A program made the translations under genes and the position numbers. Under the pieces are notes generated by a model, which did no database searches, had not been told where the DNA came from, and worked only from the letters and a program-made list of their open reading frames with translations. A DNA stretch of 64,000 nt from CAILZL01 sp963748005 (GTDB lineage: Bacteria > Pseudomonadota > Gammaproteobacteria > Steroidobacterales > Steroidobacteraceae): positions 2,046,001 to 2,110,000 of the forward strand of contig CAVVHH010000002.1 in NCBI GenBank assembly GCA_963748005.1. The letters are read 5' to 3'. Shown here in pieces: positions 36,840 through 46,841 of this stretch (position 1 is its first letter; every line of letters starts with the position of its first letter).

Positions 36840-38219
36840 ATGGGATCAGTCCAAGGCGGCTTCCTGCTCCTGTACGCGGTGATCGCCATTGCAGTGCTCA
36901 TCCTGCTGATCACCCGCTACAAGGTGCACCCGTTCCTGGTCTTGCTCGTGGTTTCGCTGTTGCTTGGGCTTGCGGCGGGCATGCCGATGGCCACCATCGT
37001 CAAGTCGTTCGAAACCGGTACGGGCGGCACGCTCGGGCATATTGCGATTGTGGTCGGGCTGGGCACGATGCTCGGCAAGATGATGGCCGAGTCGGGTGGT
37101 GCAGAACGCATCGCCACTACGCTGCTCGGCTGGTTCGGCGAAAAGAACATTCATTGGGCGATGATGTTTGTCGCCGTGATCGTCGGCCTGCCGGTGTTCT
37201 TCGAAGTTGGTTTCGTGCTGCTGATTCCCATCGCGTTCAACATTGCCAGACGCACCGGCAAGTCGTTGCTGCTGATCGGCCTGCCGATGGTTGCTGGACT
37301 GTCGGTGGTGCATGGTCTGATTCCGCCGCACCCTGCAGCATTGCTGGCGGTTCAGGCCTATGGCGCCGATATCGGCAAGACAATTGCCTACGGGTTGATC
37401 GTTGGCGTGCCCACCGCAGTCGTGGCGGGTCCGCTGTTTGCACTCTTGATGAATCGCTACGTGAAATTGTCTGCCGACAACCCGCTGGCCGCGCAGTTCG
37501 TCGATTCGGATCAAGTGCAGGGTTCCAGCGGATCGCACGCCGGACGGGCGCTGCCTGGCTTTGGCGTTACGCTGTTTACCATCCTGTTGCCGGTGTTGCT
37601 CATGCTGGTTGGCAGCTGGGCGGATTTGTTTTTTGCGCCGCAATCGACGTCAAATAATTTGTTGCGTTTTGCCGGCAACGCGGATGTAGCGCTGTTGATC
37701 GCCGTACTCGTGAGCTTCTGGACCTTCGGCGCGCAGCGCGGATTCAGTCGCGAGCAGATTCAGAAGTTCTGTGGCGACTGTCTCGCACCAATCGCCGGCA
37801 TCGTGCTCATCGTCGGCGCCGGGGGCGGTTTTGGTGGCGTGCTGCGCGACAGCGGCATCTCGCAACAGATCGTCGCCGTCGCGACGCAGGCGCAGCTCTC
37901 ACCGCTCCTGCTCGGGTGGTTCGTCGCGGCGCTGATGCGCCTGGCAACGGGGTCGGCGACGGTCGCGATGACCACCGCCTGTGGCATAGTCGCGCCCATC
38001 GCGGCGGCCGGCGCCATGCATGTGTCACCCGAGCTGCTAGTGCTGGCGACAGGATCGGGTTCGTTGATCTTTTCGCATGTCAACGATGCGGGCTTCTGGA
38101 TGGTCAAAGAATATTTTGGGATGACGGTCGGCCAGACCTTCAAGACCTGGTCACTCTGCGAAACCATTATCTCCATGCTTGGTCTGGCGCTGACCTTTGC
38201 TCTGGCTGCGGTTTTGTAG
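36840..38219 (+). CDS. Gluconate:H+ symporter, GntP family
   Basis: A 459-residue polytopic inner-membrane permease of the GntP family, matching the usual 440-460-residue length. Recognisable family stretches are GTGGTLGHIAIVVGLGTMLG, VHGLIPPHPAALLAV and GSGSLIFSHVNDAGFWMVKE. The ATG at 36840 follows GAGGGGAAAATTC; an upstream in-frame ATG at 36771 lacks a ribosome site and would add an unrelated extension. It imports gluconate or a related sugar acid. The adjoining gluconokinase gene starts right after the stop, forming a minimal gluconate-use operon. Confidence 0.93.
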   Translation: MGSVQGGFLLLYAVIAIAVLILLITRYKVHPFLVLLVVSLLLGLAAGMPMATIVKSFETGTGGTLGHIAIVVGLGTMLGKMMAESGGAERIATTLLGWFGEKNIHWAMMFVAVIVGLPVFFEVGFVLLIPIAFNIARRTGKSLLLIGLPMVAGLSVVHGLIPPHPAALLAVQAYGADIGKTIAYGLIVGVPTAVVAGPLFALLMNRYVKLSADNPLAAQFVDSDQVQGSSGSHAGRALPGFGVTLFTILLPVLLMLVGSWADLFFAPQSTSNNLLRFAGNADVALLIAVLVSFWTFGAQRGFSREQIQKFCGDCLAPIAGIVLIVGAGGGFGGVLRDSGISQQIVAVATQAQLSPLLLGWFVAALMRLATGSATVAMTTACGIVAPIAAAGAMHVSPELLVLATGSGSLIFSHVNDAGFWMVKEYFGMTVGQTFKTWSLCETIISMLGLALTFALAAVL

Positions 38220-38220
38220 C

Positions 38221-38775
38221 GTGGCTGGTTCTCACACAGCAGCCAGAGTTGTGATCGTCATGGGTGTGTCGGGCTCGGGCAAAACGACAATCGGCGAACT
38301 GCTCGCCGCGCGTCTTGGCTGCAGTTTCATTGACGGCGACGCATTTCACAGCGCTGCCAACAAGGACAAGATGGCTCACGGCATTGCGTTGACCGACGCA
38401 GATCGCTGGCCCTGGCTTGCTGCAATACGCGCCGCGATCGAGACAAAGCTGCAAGCGAATGAGTGGGCGGTATTCGGTTGTTCGTCGCTCAAGCGCGCCT
38501 ATCGCGATGTGTTGCGTGGTAGCGCGCGCACCAATGACATGCATGACGGTAAGTGCGTCGATGCTGACGTACGCTTCGTTTATCTGAAAGGTTCATTCGA
38601 GGCACTGCGTGCGCGCCTTGGTGGGCGCACCGGCCACTTTTTCGATCCGTCGCTGTTGCAAAGCCAGCTGGAGACGCTTGAGGAGCCTGGTGAAGACGAG
38701 GCAGTAACTGTCAGTATCGAACTTACGCCTGAAGCAATTGTCGACACGGTGCTGGCAAATCTCAAGCAGGTGTGA
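38221..38775 (+). CDS. gntK: Gluconokinase
   Basis: A 184-residue kinase that phosphorylates gluconate to 6-phosphogluconate with ATP, feeding the pentose-phosphate or Entner-Doudoroff route. It has Walker A GVSGSGKTT at residues 15-23, the gluconokinase segment FIDGDAFHSAANKDKMAHGI, DADRWPWL and the lid-region FVYLKGSFEALRARLGGRTG. Length is typical. The GTG at 38221 is one base after the permease stop; a TTG at 38197 would overlap the permease. Translational coupling with the permease is likely. Confidence 0.92.
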   Translation: MAGSHTAARVVIVMGVSGSGKTTIGELLAARLGCSFIDGDAFHSAANKDKMAHGIALTDADRWPWLAAIRAAIETKLQANEWAVFGCSSLKRAYRDVLRGSARTNDMHDGKCVDADVRFVYLKGSFEALRARLGGRTGHFFDPSLLQSQLETLEEPGEDEAVTVSIELTPEAIVDTVLANLKQV

Positions 38776-38849
38776 TGCTCAAGGGCGCAAGCCCGAACGC
38801 ACCACCGCATGACCGGCCTGCAATATATTCTTAAGAAGGGGGAAGCATC

Positions 38850-39950
38850 ATGACACCGGATCCATACGAGTTGCTGCATGACACGAAATCTTACGTAACT
38901 GCGCTGATGCGCAGTATCTTGCTGGCAGGCTTGGCGGGGATGAGTATTGGTATTGCCCTTGCTGCCACTCCCACAGCCCAGAAAGCCATCGTGCAAACCG
39001 GCTACGGCGGTCCTGAAATACTCAAGCTGCAAACCGTGCCCGTGCTGGAGCCTGGCGCCGGGCAAGTGCTGATCAGGGTCTATGCTGCGGCCATCAATCC
39101 AGCAGACTGGAAAAGTCGCGTTGCACCGGCAAACTATTCGCCTGCGGCCGGAGCGCCACCGGTTGCGAGTATTGCCGGCGGCGACGTTGCGGGTGTGATC
39201 GAGAAAGTCGGCAGCGGCGTAACCAGTTTCAAGGTGGGCGACCCGGTATTTGCGATCATCCCGCGCATTCCGGGACTTTTGAATGGCGCTTATTCGGAAT
39301 TTGCCATTGCACCGGTGGATACCGTGGTGCTCAAACCGAAAAACATTACTTATACGGAAGCAGCTGGTCTGGGTATTGCGACTGTCACCGGCATTCGTGC
39401 GGTGAATGTCACCAATGTGACCAAAGGTCAGCGCGTATTGATCACGGGGGTATCCGGTGGCGTCGGCAGTGCCGCGTTGCAGACGGCCAAGGTCAAGGGT
39501 GCATACGTAATTGGCACTGCATCAGCGCGCCACCACGACTACCTGCGCTCGCTGGGCATAGACGAAATCATCGACTACACCAAAGTGAAGTTTGAAGATC
39601 AGGTCAGGAATGTGGATGTGGTCATTGATACGGTTGGCGAGGACACTGCCGAACGCTCATTTGTTACGCTCAAGAAGGGCGGTATGTATATCAGTGTTGC
39701 AGCGCGCAATCTTGAACCCAAATGCGCAGCGGCCGGCGTGACCTGTGCACCCCGCGGTTCGGCAGCCGGAGTCGACAGAAGCATATTCGAGGAAGCCGCT
39801 TCGCTGGCCGGCGCTGGCAAACTCAATGTACATATCGACAAGACCTTTCCGCTGGCGCAGGCGGCAGAAGCTCAGATCTATGGCGAGCAGGGCCGCACGC
39901 AGGGCAAGATCAGCCTGATCGTGAACGCGGCGGAAGCCGGCAGGAAGTAA
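38850..39950 (+). CDS. MDR-family NAD(P)-dependent oxidoreductase, exported-looking
   Basis: A 366-residue medium-chain dehydrogenase/reductase of the quinone-oxidoreductase type. Residues 1-40 contain a hydrophobic signal-like segment (ALMRSILLAGLAGMSIGIAL, then AATP) ahead of the catalytic domain at about 44. It shows KAIVQTGYGGPEILKLQTVP, AAAINPADWKSR and the Rossmann loop ITGVSGGVGSAALQTAKVKG. No structural-zinc cysteine cluster is evident. Such reductases are normally cytoplasmic, so the leader is odd. It is a tandem paralogue of the gene at 40139. Confidence 0.85.
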   Translation: MTPDPYELLHDTKSYVTALMRSILLAGLAGMSIGIALAATPTAQKAIVQTGYGGPEILKLQTVPVLEPGAGQVLIRVYAAAINPADWKSRVAPANYSPAAGAPPVASIAGGDVAGVIEKVGSGVTSFKVGDPVFAIIPRIPGLLNGAYSEFAIAPVDTVVLKPKNITYTEAAGLGIATVTGIRAVNVTNVTKGQRVLITGVSGGVGSAALQTAKVKGAYVIGTASARHHDYLRSLGIDEIIDYTKVKFEDQVRNVDVVIDTVGEDTAERSFVTLKKGGMYISVAARNLEPKCAAAGVTCAPRGSAAGVDRSIFEEAASLAGAGKLNVHIDKTFPLAQAAEAQIYGEQGRTQGKISLIVNAAEAGRK

Positions 39951-40138
39951 TGAACCGCAGTCAATTGATGAGTTTGGCCGGATGGCATTTTCTTGCAGGC
40001 TTTTGTCTGCATGTGCGTTTACAATTCTTATTCGAATTCGGGAGCCTTGCATGCCATAAATCAGCGCGGGCTTCCTGCTTCCAGGTCAGTCCGCTGCGCG
40101 GATAACCCGCTGTGTATCCAACAATTGAGGAATGCATC

Positions 40139-41242
40139 ATGAGACCGGATAAGTATGAGCTGCTGCAAGCTGTGAAATCTTCTGCATCCTCGCTGGTTCG
40201 CAAAGCCCTGCTGGCAGGCGTGGTTGGCGCGAGTGTCAGCGCTGCGCTTGCCGCCACACCCAAAGAACAGCAGGCCATCGTGCAGACCGGCCTGGGCGGT
40301 CCGGAAATCCTCAAGTTGCAAACCGTACCGGTGTCTGAACCGGGCGCGAATCAGGTACTGATCAGGGTGTATGCGGCGGCCGTGAATCCTTCGGATATCA
40401 AGGCGCGTACCGGTGAGGACGGCTATGCGCCTCCAGCGGGCACCTCTCCTACCAGTGTTCCCGGCGGCGATGTAGCCGGTGTGATAGAAAAAGTCGGTCC
40501 CGGCGTGACTGGGTTCAAAGTCGGCGATTCGGTGTTTGGAGTCGTGCCGCGCGTTCCGGGTACCTTGAATGGCGCCTATTCGGAATATGCTGTGGCTCCG
40601 GTTGCAACCGTGGTTACCAAACCCAAGAACCTCAGCTACGCGGAGGCATCAGGTCTGGGTATTGCCGGCATCACCGGTGTGCGCAACGTAAATGTCACGA
40701 AGGTCTCCAAAGGTCAACGCGTGTTGATTACCGGTGCTGCCGGTGGCGTGGGCAGCACCGCCGTCCAAGCGGCCAAGGCCAAGGGCGCATATGTGATCGG
40801 CACTTCTTCCGCGCGCCACAACGATTATCTGCGCTCGCTTGGCATCGACGAGATCATCGACTACACCAAGGTCAAGTTTGAAGAGCAGGTGAAGGACGTC
40901 GACGCAGTGATCGACACCGTGGGTGAAGACGACAACACCGCAGAACGCGCCATGACCACACTCAAGAAAGGCGGCATGTACATCAGCGTGGGCGCGCGGA
41001 ATCTGGAAGCCAAGTGCGCAGCAGCGGGCATTGTGTGCGCAGGTCGTGCCAGTGCACCCGCCGTCGAGAGAAGCATCTACGAGGAAACCGGCGCGCTCGC
41101 GGCTGCCGGCAAATTGAAGGTCCATATCGACAAAACCTTCCCGTTGGCCGAAGCGGCTCAAGCACAGGTCGCGGTTGAGCAGGGCCGTACCGAAGGCAAG
41201 ATCGTGCTGATTGTGAATGCGGCGGAAGCCGGCAAGAAGTAA
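40139..41242 (+). CDS. MDR-family oxidoreductase, tandem paralogue
   Basis: A 367-residue paralogue of the preceding gene, sharing the leader pattern (DKYELLQAVKSS, then LLAGVVGASVSAALAATP) and core motifs AIVQTGLGGPEILKLQTVPV, GGDVAGVIEKVGPGVTG and GAAGGVGSTAVQAAKAKGAY. The C-termini are almost identical in pattern (IVNAAEAG-K). ATG 40139 follows TTGAGGA; a longer in-frame start at 40112 is less likely. The duplication with diverged substrate-pocket residues suggests related but distinct carbonyl or enone substrates. Confidence 0.87.
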   Translation: MRPDKYELLQAVKSSASSLVRKALLAGVVGASVSAALAATPKEQQAIVQTGLGGPEILKLQTVPVSEPGANQVLIRVYAAAVNPSDIKARTGEDGYAPPAGTSPTSVPGGDVAGVIEKVGPGVTGFKVGDSVFGVVPRVPGTLNGAYSEYAVAPVATVVTKPKNLSYAEASGLGIAGITGVRNVNVTKVSKGQRVLITGAAGGVGSTAVQAAKAKGAYVIGTSSARHNDYLRSLGIDEIIDYTKVKFEEQVKDVDAVIDTVGEDDNTAERAMTTLKKGGMYISVGARNLEAKCAAAGIVCAGRASAPAVERSIYEETGALAAAGKLKVHIDKTFPLAEAAQAQVAVEQGRTEGKIVLIVNAAEAGKK

Positions 41243-41261
41243 TCAGCAGGCACGTACTGTC

Positions 41262-41294
41262 GGAACGGGCTGGCGAGATAGCTGGCCCTGTTCC
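41262..41294. terminator. Weak bidirectional hairpin
   Basis: GGAACGGGC (41262-41270) can pair with GCCCTGTTCC (41285-41294) with one bulge, between convergent genes. No T tract is present. Confidence 0.3.
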
Positions 41295-41300
41295 ATCCGC

Positions 41301-43943
41301 TCAGGGGACACCGGAAATCTGACGCAAAGCCTGACGCGCTTCGGGACGCGCCGGCTGTACCCGAGCCAACTCCGTCAGCAGCGCAGCTGCGTCATCCGTG
41401 TCTGTTTTTGCCAGCAGGGTTGCCATGCGAATCAGCGGGTCATAGGCAGGGCGGAAATCCGGGCTGATGCGCAACACGGACAGCAGCGGTTCACGCACCT
41501 GCGCCAACATGCTGTGCACATCCGACGTAGGTCGCACATCTCGGCCTGATTCGATGAAGCGATCTCGCGCAGCCCAGTAAGCCGCGAGGCGACGCGGCAA
41601 TATTTGGTCTGGCAGGGCGGCGATCAATTCCGTTGGTTCAATGGAAAGTTCTCGCAGCAGTGTGACCAGCCGGTCGCGTGGCAGTGAGTCGGGTGCATAG
41701 GTGACCTGTGGCGCGCGATAGGCAACGACAGGATGATCATCAGTATTCAGGGCGGCGTTGCCCGCGAAGCGCTGCAGGGCCTTCGGTCCAGCGACGAAAC
41801 TGCCCAGCAGCGCGAATTCATCTTCGATGCCGATGTTGGACAGTCTCGCCGGCAGCACCACACTGGCAAGTTGCTCGCGTAGCGCACCGACATCGAAGCG
41901 TTCGCCATCGCGACGCCCGACAAGGCCCAGCACCGGCGTCTCAAGGCTGTTGCTTGCCAACATGGCCCAGCCACCCGGATAGACCGACACAAACGACTGC
42001 ACGATGCTGCGTAGCGTTTCCAGATCGAGCTGATGCAGCGGCAGCCACTGACAGAAAATGCCATGTGAGTCGAGTCGTTCGTGCACTGCCGAGAAATGCT
42101 CTGCCGTATACAGCGAACCCGCGCCGCTGCGCGCAGGATGAAAGTTATCCGACACAATCACGTCGTATCGCTGGTTACTGGCGCGCACATAGCGACGCGC
42201 ATCGGCGGCCAGCAAATGCAGGTGTGGGTTGATGGCATCGTTTGAGAGTGGGCGGGTGAAGTGAACAGAGGCGTTGATCACCTCTGGCAGCAGTTCTACC
42301 GCATCCACCTGCAATCCCGGGAATTCTGCCGCCGCAGAAGCGGTAATGCCGGTGCCCAGGCCGAGGAACAATGCACGCCTGGGGTCGGGATGCAGCAATA
42401 TGGGCAGTAACGCCTGCCGTGCGTCGACCCGGAGTGTTGAGCTGCTGCCTTCCTGTTGCCGGTTATCGATGCGTAACACGGCAACGCCATGCGCATCTTC
42501 AACCACGCTGACGGCAGCCATGATGCCTTCCTGGTAGCTGACCATATGTCCGCCCTCAGGAATATCAATGAAAGCCAGCGGCGGCGCCCAGAGCAACATG
42601 GCAATCACCGCGCTCGCGGGTATCCACAAGAGGGAAGTGAACCATGCTCGCCATGTGATGAGCCCCAGATAGCCGATACAAACCAGCAATAGTGCGAGCT
42701 TTGGTCCGAGCACCGGAAATGCCAGTACACCGAATATCAACGGCGCGGCTGCAGCACCCAGTGTGTTTACACCGAGGGCCTGTCCGAAACTGATGCCGGA
42801 TGCACTGGCCCGCTTGCTCAGATGACTGAACAACGCGCCCATTACCATGGTGGGTGGACCGAACGCGACCAGTGCGAGCAGGGCTTCAGCGGCGATCGCG
42901 GAACTCATGCTGGCGCCGAATATGTGCAGCGCTGCGGCTTTCAGTTGTTCCGCAAACCATAGGCTTGCTGTGCTCACGATGCAGGTGGATGCCATCGCGC
43001 AGAGCAATGGGTTATCAGGCGTTCTTGCATCGTCAAGTTTTGCAGACCATCGTTCATAAGCGGCGGCACCTGCTGCACTGCCCACCAGGTACACGGCGAG
43101 CAGCATGGCGAAGGTATAGACCGTGTCTTCCGCAACCTGACTGAGTACCCGCACCACCAGCACTTCATAACCAATCCCCAGCAGTCCCGTCAGCGCCAGA
43201 CGCACGGCTACGCCTCTTGCGTGGGGCGCAGTGCGTGCCACGGGCCTGGATATTGACACGGACGTCTTTGCGAACAGTCTCAGCGCCACCGTACCGCACA
43301 CTGTATTCAGCACGACACAGACGATTGCAGTCCTCAGCAATCCGAGCGTGGGTATCAGGCAGAATGCGATAGTGAGTACGCCGATCACCGCACCAAAGGT
43401 GTTGCTGGCATACAGTGGCGCAATGGAGCGCGCCTCAGTCCGCAGTTGCGCGGTAATCCGCTCCATGGCCGGCAATGTTGCTCCCATCGCTGCAGTCGCG
43501 GGCAGCAGCAGCAAAAAAGTCCCGAAGAAGGCCACCGTCCACTGCCACAATGGCGCTGGTTGTGCGCCGGTGAGACCAAGCAGCCATGTGCTGAAGGGCG
43601 ACATCATCATGGCGAGCAACAAACTCCAGGCTGCGATGATCATTTCGCATCCTGCATACCAGCGTACCGGCCCGGCGCTTTTCTCGATATGCGGACCCAG
43701 CGCCAGCGCTCCCGCTGCCATGCCACCGAAGAACGCCGTTACCACCGCCAGCACGCTGGCGGATTCGTGGCCCAGCCACAGAGCGCATTGCTGGGTCCAT
43801 ACGATCTGATAGCCCAGCCCGGAAAACCCGGAAGCCGCCATCAACAATAGCGATGCTCGCCAGTGCCAGGGTTTGCATTTGTCTGCAGGCACGGTCGGCA
43901 AGGCGATCAAACTCAACCGCCGAATTTGATGACGTAGCCCCAC
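41301..43943 (-). CDS. Polytopic spermidine-synthase-like fusion protein
   Basis: An 880-residue protein. Residues about 28-470 contain many hydrophobic helices resembling the membrane part of fused MFS/spermidine-synthase proteins. A Rossmann-type spermidine-synthase-like domain follows (about 490-700) with RALFLGLGTGITA, VDAVELLPEVINA and RYDVIVSDNFHPA. The C-terminal 150 residues are helical and could hold TPR-like repeats. The active chemistry of such fusions is not established; polyamine synthesis should not be assumed. The GTG at 43943 overlaps the upstream oxygenase-like gene by 31 bases; an internal start is possible. Confidence 0.8.
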   Translation of the reverse strand: MGLRHQIRRLSLIALPTVPADKCKPWHWRASLLLMAASGFSGLGYQIVWTQQCALWLGHESASVLAVVTAFFGGMAAGALALGPHIEKSAGPVRWYAGCEMIIAAWSLLLAMMMSPFSTWLLGLTGAQPAPLWQWTVAFFGTFLLLLPATAAMGATLPAMERITAQLRTEARSIAPLYASNTFGAVIGVLTIAFCLIPTLGLLRTAIVCVVLNTVCGTVALRLFAKTSVSISRPVARTAPHARGVAVRLALTGLLGIGYEVLVVRVLSQVAEDTVYTFAMLLAVYLVGSAAGAAAYERWSAKLDDARTPDNPLLCAMASTCIVSTASLWFAEQLKAAALHIFGASMSSAIAAEALLALVAFGPPTMVMGALFSHLSKRASASGISFGQALGVNTLGAAAAPLIFGVLAFPVLGPKLALLLVCIGYLGLITWRAWFTSLLWIPASAVIAMLLWAPPLAFIDIPEGGHMVSYQEGIMAAVSVVEDAHGVAVLRIDNRQQEGSSSTLRVDARQALLPILLHPDPRRALFLGLGTGITASAAAEFPGLQVDAVELLPEVINASVHFTRPLSNDAINPHLHLLAADARRYVRASNQRYDVIVSDNFHPARSGAGSLYTAEHFSAVHERLDSHGIFCQWLPLHQLDLETLRSIVQSFVSVYPGGWAMLASNSLETPVLGLVGRRDGERFDVGALREQLASVVLPARLSNIGIEDEFALLGSFVAGPKALQRFAGNAALNTDDHPVVAYRAPQVTYAPDSLPRDRLVTLLRELSIEPTELIAALPDQILPRRLAAYWAARDRFIESGRDVRPTSDVHSMLAQVREPLLSVLRISPDFRPAYDPLIRMATLLAKTDTDDAAALLTELARVQPARPEARQALRQISGVP

Positions 43944-44536
43944 GAGTCAAGCCGCAAGGGAATGGCGTTGAATGCCAACGTGATGCGCCGCTCGCCTTGA
44001 TTGGGTGGTACCGCATGCATGAGATAACTGGGGAACAACACCATGTCGCCGGGCTGCGGTGCAGGGCTGATCCACTTGTCGGCGCTGTATGGGCCCGGTG
44101 TCATGCCTTTGTGATCGTTCCTGAACAGGAAGTCGGTGCCGCCCGGCGATTTCATGAATACCGTCTGCGATCCCGGATGCGTAGGTGTCAGGTACACGAC
44201 GCCCGAAATAAAACTGTTGGCGTGGTTGTGCATGGCCTGATGACCACCGGTATCCAGCACATTGACCCACATCTCCTTCAGCGACCAGCCCATGCGCTCA
44301 CCGAACAGCTGGGCGCCAAAGTCGACCAGCTTGGGCGTGATGAGCGCTGCGGCATCGACGAACAGCGGACTGTCGTCCGGCCGAAGCATCTCGGTGTGCG
44401 AGAGGTTGGCGGAAGAATTGTTATCGCGGGTCGCCAATGCGGAGAAGTGCGCGATCAGGCCACTTACCAGTTCGCGGCCGAGCACTGCCGGAGCGCGCAG
44501 GAAGGGTATAGGAAAGAGACTGATCATTTCGTCCAT
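43913..44536 (-). CDS. 2OG-Fe(II) oxygenase-like protein, TIGR02466 type
   Basis: A 207-residue protein of the TIGR02466/2OG-Fe(II)-oxygenase-like group. The iron-binding pattern is visible: QAMHNHANSFISGVVYL (His103 and His105), then LMHAVPPNQGERRITLAFN with His174 and the 2-oxoglutarate-binding Arg near 183. It is cytoplasmic, with no signal. It lies upstream of, and overlaps, the spermidine-synthase-like gene. Small-molecule or protein hydroxylation is the family expectation; the substrate is unknown. Confidence 0.83.
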   Translation of the reverse strand: MDEMISLFPIPFLRAPAVLGRELVSGLIAHFSALATRDNNSSANLSHTEMLRPDDSPLFVDAAALITPKLVDFGAQLFGERMGWSLKEMWVNVLDTGGHQAMHNHANSFISGVVYLTPTHPGSQTVFMKSPGGTDFLFRNDHKGMTPGPYSADKWISPAPQPGDMVLFPSYLMHAVPPNQGERRITLAFNAIPLRLDSWGYVIKFGG

Positions 44537-44756
44537 AACACGTCATTGTCGCTGGCGTGTGTGACAGTTTCGAGAAGGAACAATCGGCAGCGTGGTGGGT
44601 TTCATGCGCGGCACTTGTTTGCCAGGCGGCCGGGATCAGGTTGGTACATGTACTGCCAAATGCAGCAATTGCCAGGTCATCCGGCCTTCACATTGACATG
44701 CCAGTGTGTGACGGAAATTGAAGCCGCCTTTCGTTGTGTGTGGTCTGAGGTTCAAG

Positions 44757-46841
44757 GTGATTGCAACTGAGTGGCGATTGATAAACACCCCGGCCTGGTT
44801 CGTCTGCACTGTAATGCTGCCAGCCATGATGCCGATTCTCGCGGGAGCTGCCGGCATTTCCGGTCGATCGCTGGAGGAGGTGGTCGTGCTGGCGAGTCGT
44901 GTCACCGACCTGGTTGGCCAGGCGGGTGCGGCCAGTGAAGGTACGGTGACTGCCGCACAAATCGAAAACCGCCCGATGCTGCGTACGGGTGAAGTGCTGG
45001 AAGTGGTGCCGGGACTGATCGTGACTCAGCACAGTGGCGACGGCAAGGCCAATCAGTATTTCCTGCGCGGGTTCAATCTGGATCACGGCACCGATTTTGC
45101 GTCGCGTGTCGAGGGCATGCCGGTCAATATGCCGACACATGCGCATGGTCAGGGATACAGCGACATCAATTTCATGATTCCGGAACTTGTAGAGCGCGTT
45201 GAATACAAAAAGGGAACTTACTACGCCGACGAAGGAAACTTTTCGGCGGCAGGATCTGCAGATATCAGCTACAAGCGCTTACTACCGGAAACGCTTATCT
45301 CTGCCACCTTTGGAGAATACAACTATCAGCGCGGCGTACTGGCGACTTCATTGCAGGCAGGCAACGGGGATCTGCTCATTGGCATTGATGCAACATACAA
45401 CGATGGACCGTGGGACCTTGAAGAAAACCTGCGCAAGGCGAATGGCGTCATCAAGTACACCTATGGCGATGCAAGCTCCGGTTTCAGTGTTGAGGGCATG
45501 GCTTACAACGGCAAGTGGCAATCGACTGACCAGATTTCGCAGCGCGCGGTGGAAAATGGCGAGATTACCCGCTTCGGTTTCATCGACGCCACGGATGGCG
45601 GCAAGACACATCGCTACAGTCTTTCGGGAAACTGGTGGAGCGACATCGGGCCGGGACACCTGAAGGCATTGGTATATGGCATCGACTACCAGCTGGATCT
45701 TTTCTCCAACTTCACTTACTCGCTTGACGCGGAGCACGGGGATCAGTTCGAGCAGTACGACAAGCGGCAGGTATTTGGCGGAGATATGCGTTACACATTG
45801 CCGCTTGAGCTGTTTGATGCGCCGGGAAATTTCAATGCAGGAGTACAGATCAGATATGACGATATTGCACCGGTGGGACTGTATCTGACCCAGGCTCGTG
45901 AGCGATACGCCACGGTGCGTCAGGACAATGTCGGGCAGACCAGTTACTCCGCTTTTCTCAGTCAGGAGAGCAGATGGACGGACTGGTTTCGCAGTGCAGT
46001 GGGAGTGCGGGCCGACGCATTTGATTTCAGCGTCGACAGCAGCCTGGCTGCGAATTCGGGCACGGCCCATGACAGTATTGCGAGTCCGAAGCTGGCACTA
46101 GCCTTTGGTCCGTGGCAACAGACCGAAATCTTCCTGGACTGGGGGCAGGGCTTTCACAGCAACGACGCACGCGGCGCCACCATCACGGTCGATCCGGTCG
46201 ATGGTGTAACACCGGTCGACAAGGTAACGCCGCTGGTGCGTGCGACAGGTGAAGAGGTGGGCATGCGCACGGCAATCATTCCACGCGTCCAGCTTGCCGC
46301 ATCGCTATGGAGACTTGATCTGGATTCGGAGCTGCTGTTCGTCGGCGATGGTGGAGCAACCGAGCCCAGCCGCGCCAGCCGACGCTACGGTGCGGAGCTG
46401 GCAGCCTATTACACGCCGATCAACAACCTGATCATTGATGCCGACCTGGCCTGGTCGCACTCGCGTTTCACCGATGACGACCCTGTCGGTAATCGCATTC
46501 CGAATGCCGTCGAAGGCGTGATGTCCCTTGGCCTCACTTACAACAGTTCGATGGGCTGGTTCGGTGGCGCACGCCTGCGCTACCTGGGACCTGCGCCGTT
46601 GATTGAGGACAACTCTGTGCGGTCTGACTCCACCACGCTGGTCAACGTCGATCTGGGTTACCACCTCACACCTGAAATCAAGGCGTCGTTGACACTGCTG
46701 AATGCTTTTGATGCGCAGGCCAATGACATCACCTACTACTATGAATCGCAACTGGCTGGCGAAGCGGAACCGGTTAATGACATTCACTTCCATCCGGTGG
46801 AGCCACGCCAGATTCGGGCAACGCTGGCGGCGCGGTTCTGA
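44757..46841 (+). CDS. TonB-dependent receptor, distinct subfamily
   Basis: A 694-residue receptor unlike the four large ones. A GTG at 44757 with TGAGG six bases upstream is chosen; it gives a signal peptide ending near ILAGAA. Then come SLEEVVVLASR, a plug with GEVLEVVPGLIVTQHSGDGK and NQYFLRGFNLDHGTDFASRV, the MPTHAHGQGYSDINFMIPEL stretch, and a barrel ending ATLAARF. The shorter length, histidines and neighbours (PHP protein, HupE-like protein) suggest metal or metal-complex uptake. This is inference from context. Confidence 0.92.
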   Translation: MIATEWRLINTPAWFVCTVMLPAMMPILAGAAGISGRSLEEVVVLASRVTDLVGQAGAASEGTVTAAQIENRPMLRTGEVLEVVPGLIVTQHSGDGKANQYFLRGFNLDHGTDFASRVEGMPVNMPTHAHGQGYSDINFMIPELVERVEYKKGTYYADEGNFSAAGSADISYKRLLPETLISATFGEYNYQRGVLATSLQAGNGDLLIGIDATYNDGPWDLEENLRKANGVIKYTYGDASSGFSVEGMAYNGKWQSTDQISQRAVENGEITRFGFIDATDGGKTHRYSLSGNWWSDIGPGHLKALVYGIDYQLDLFSNFTYSLDAEHGDQFEQYDKRQVFGGDMRYTLPLELFDAPGNFNAGVQIRYDDIAPVGLYLTQARERYATVRQDNVGQTSYSAFLSQESRWTDWFRSAVGVRADAFDFSVDSSLAANSGTAHDSIASPKLALAFGPWQQTEIFLDWGQGFHSNDARGATITVDPVDGVTPVDKVTPLVRATGEEVGMRTAIIPRVQLAASLWRLDLDSELLFVGDGGATEPSRASRRYGAELAAYYTPINNLIIDADLAWSHSRFTDDDPVGNRIPNAVEGVMSLGLTYNSSMGWFGGARLRYLGPAPLIEDNSVRSDSTTLVNVDLGYHLTPEIKASLTLLNAFDAQANDITYYYESQLAGEAEPVNDIHFHPVEPRQIRATLAARF

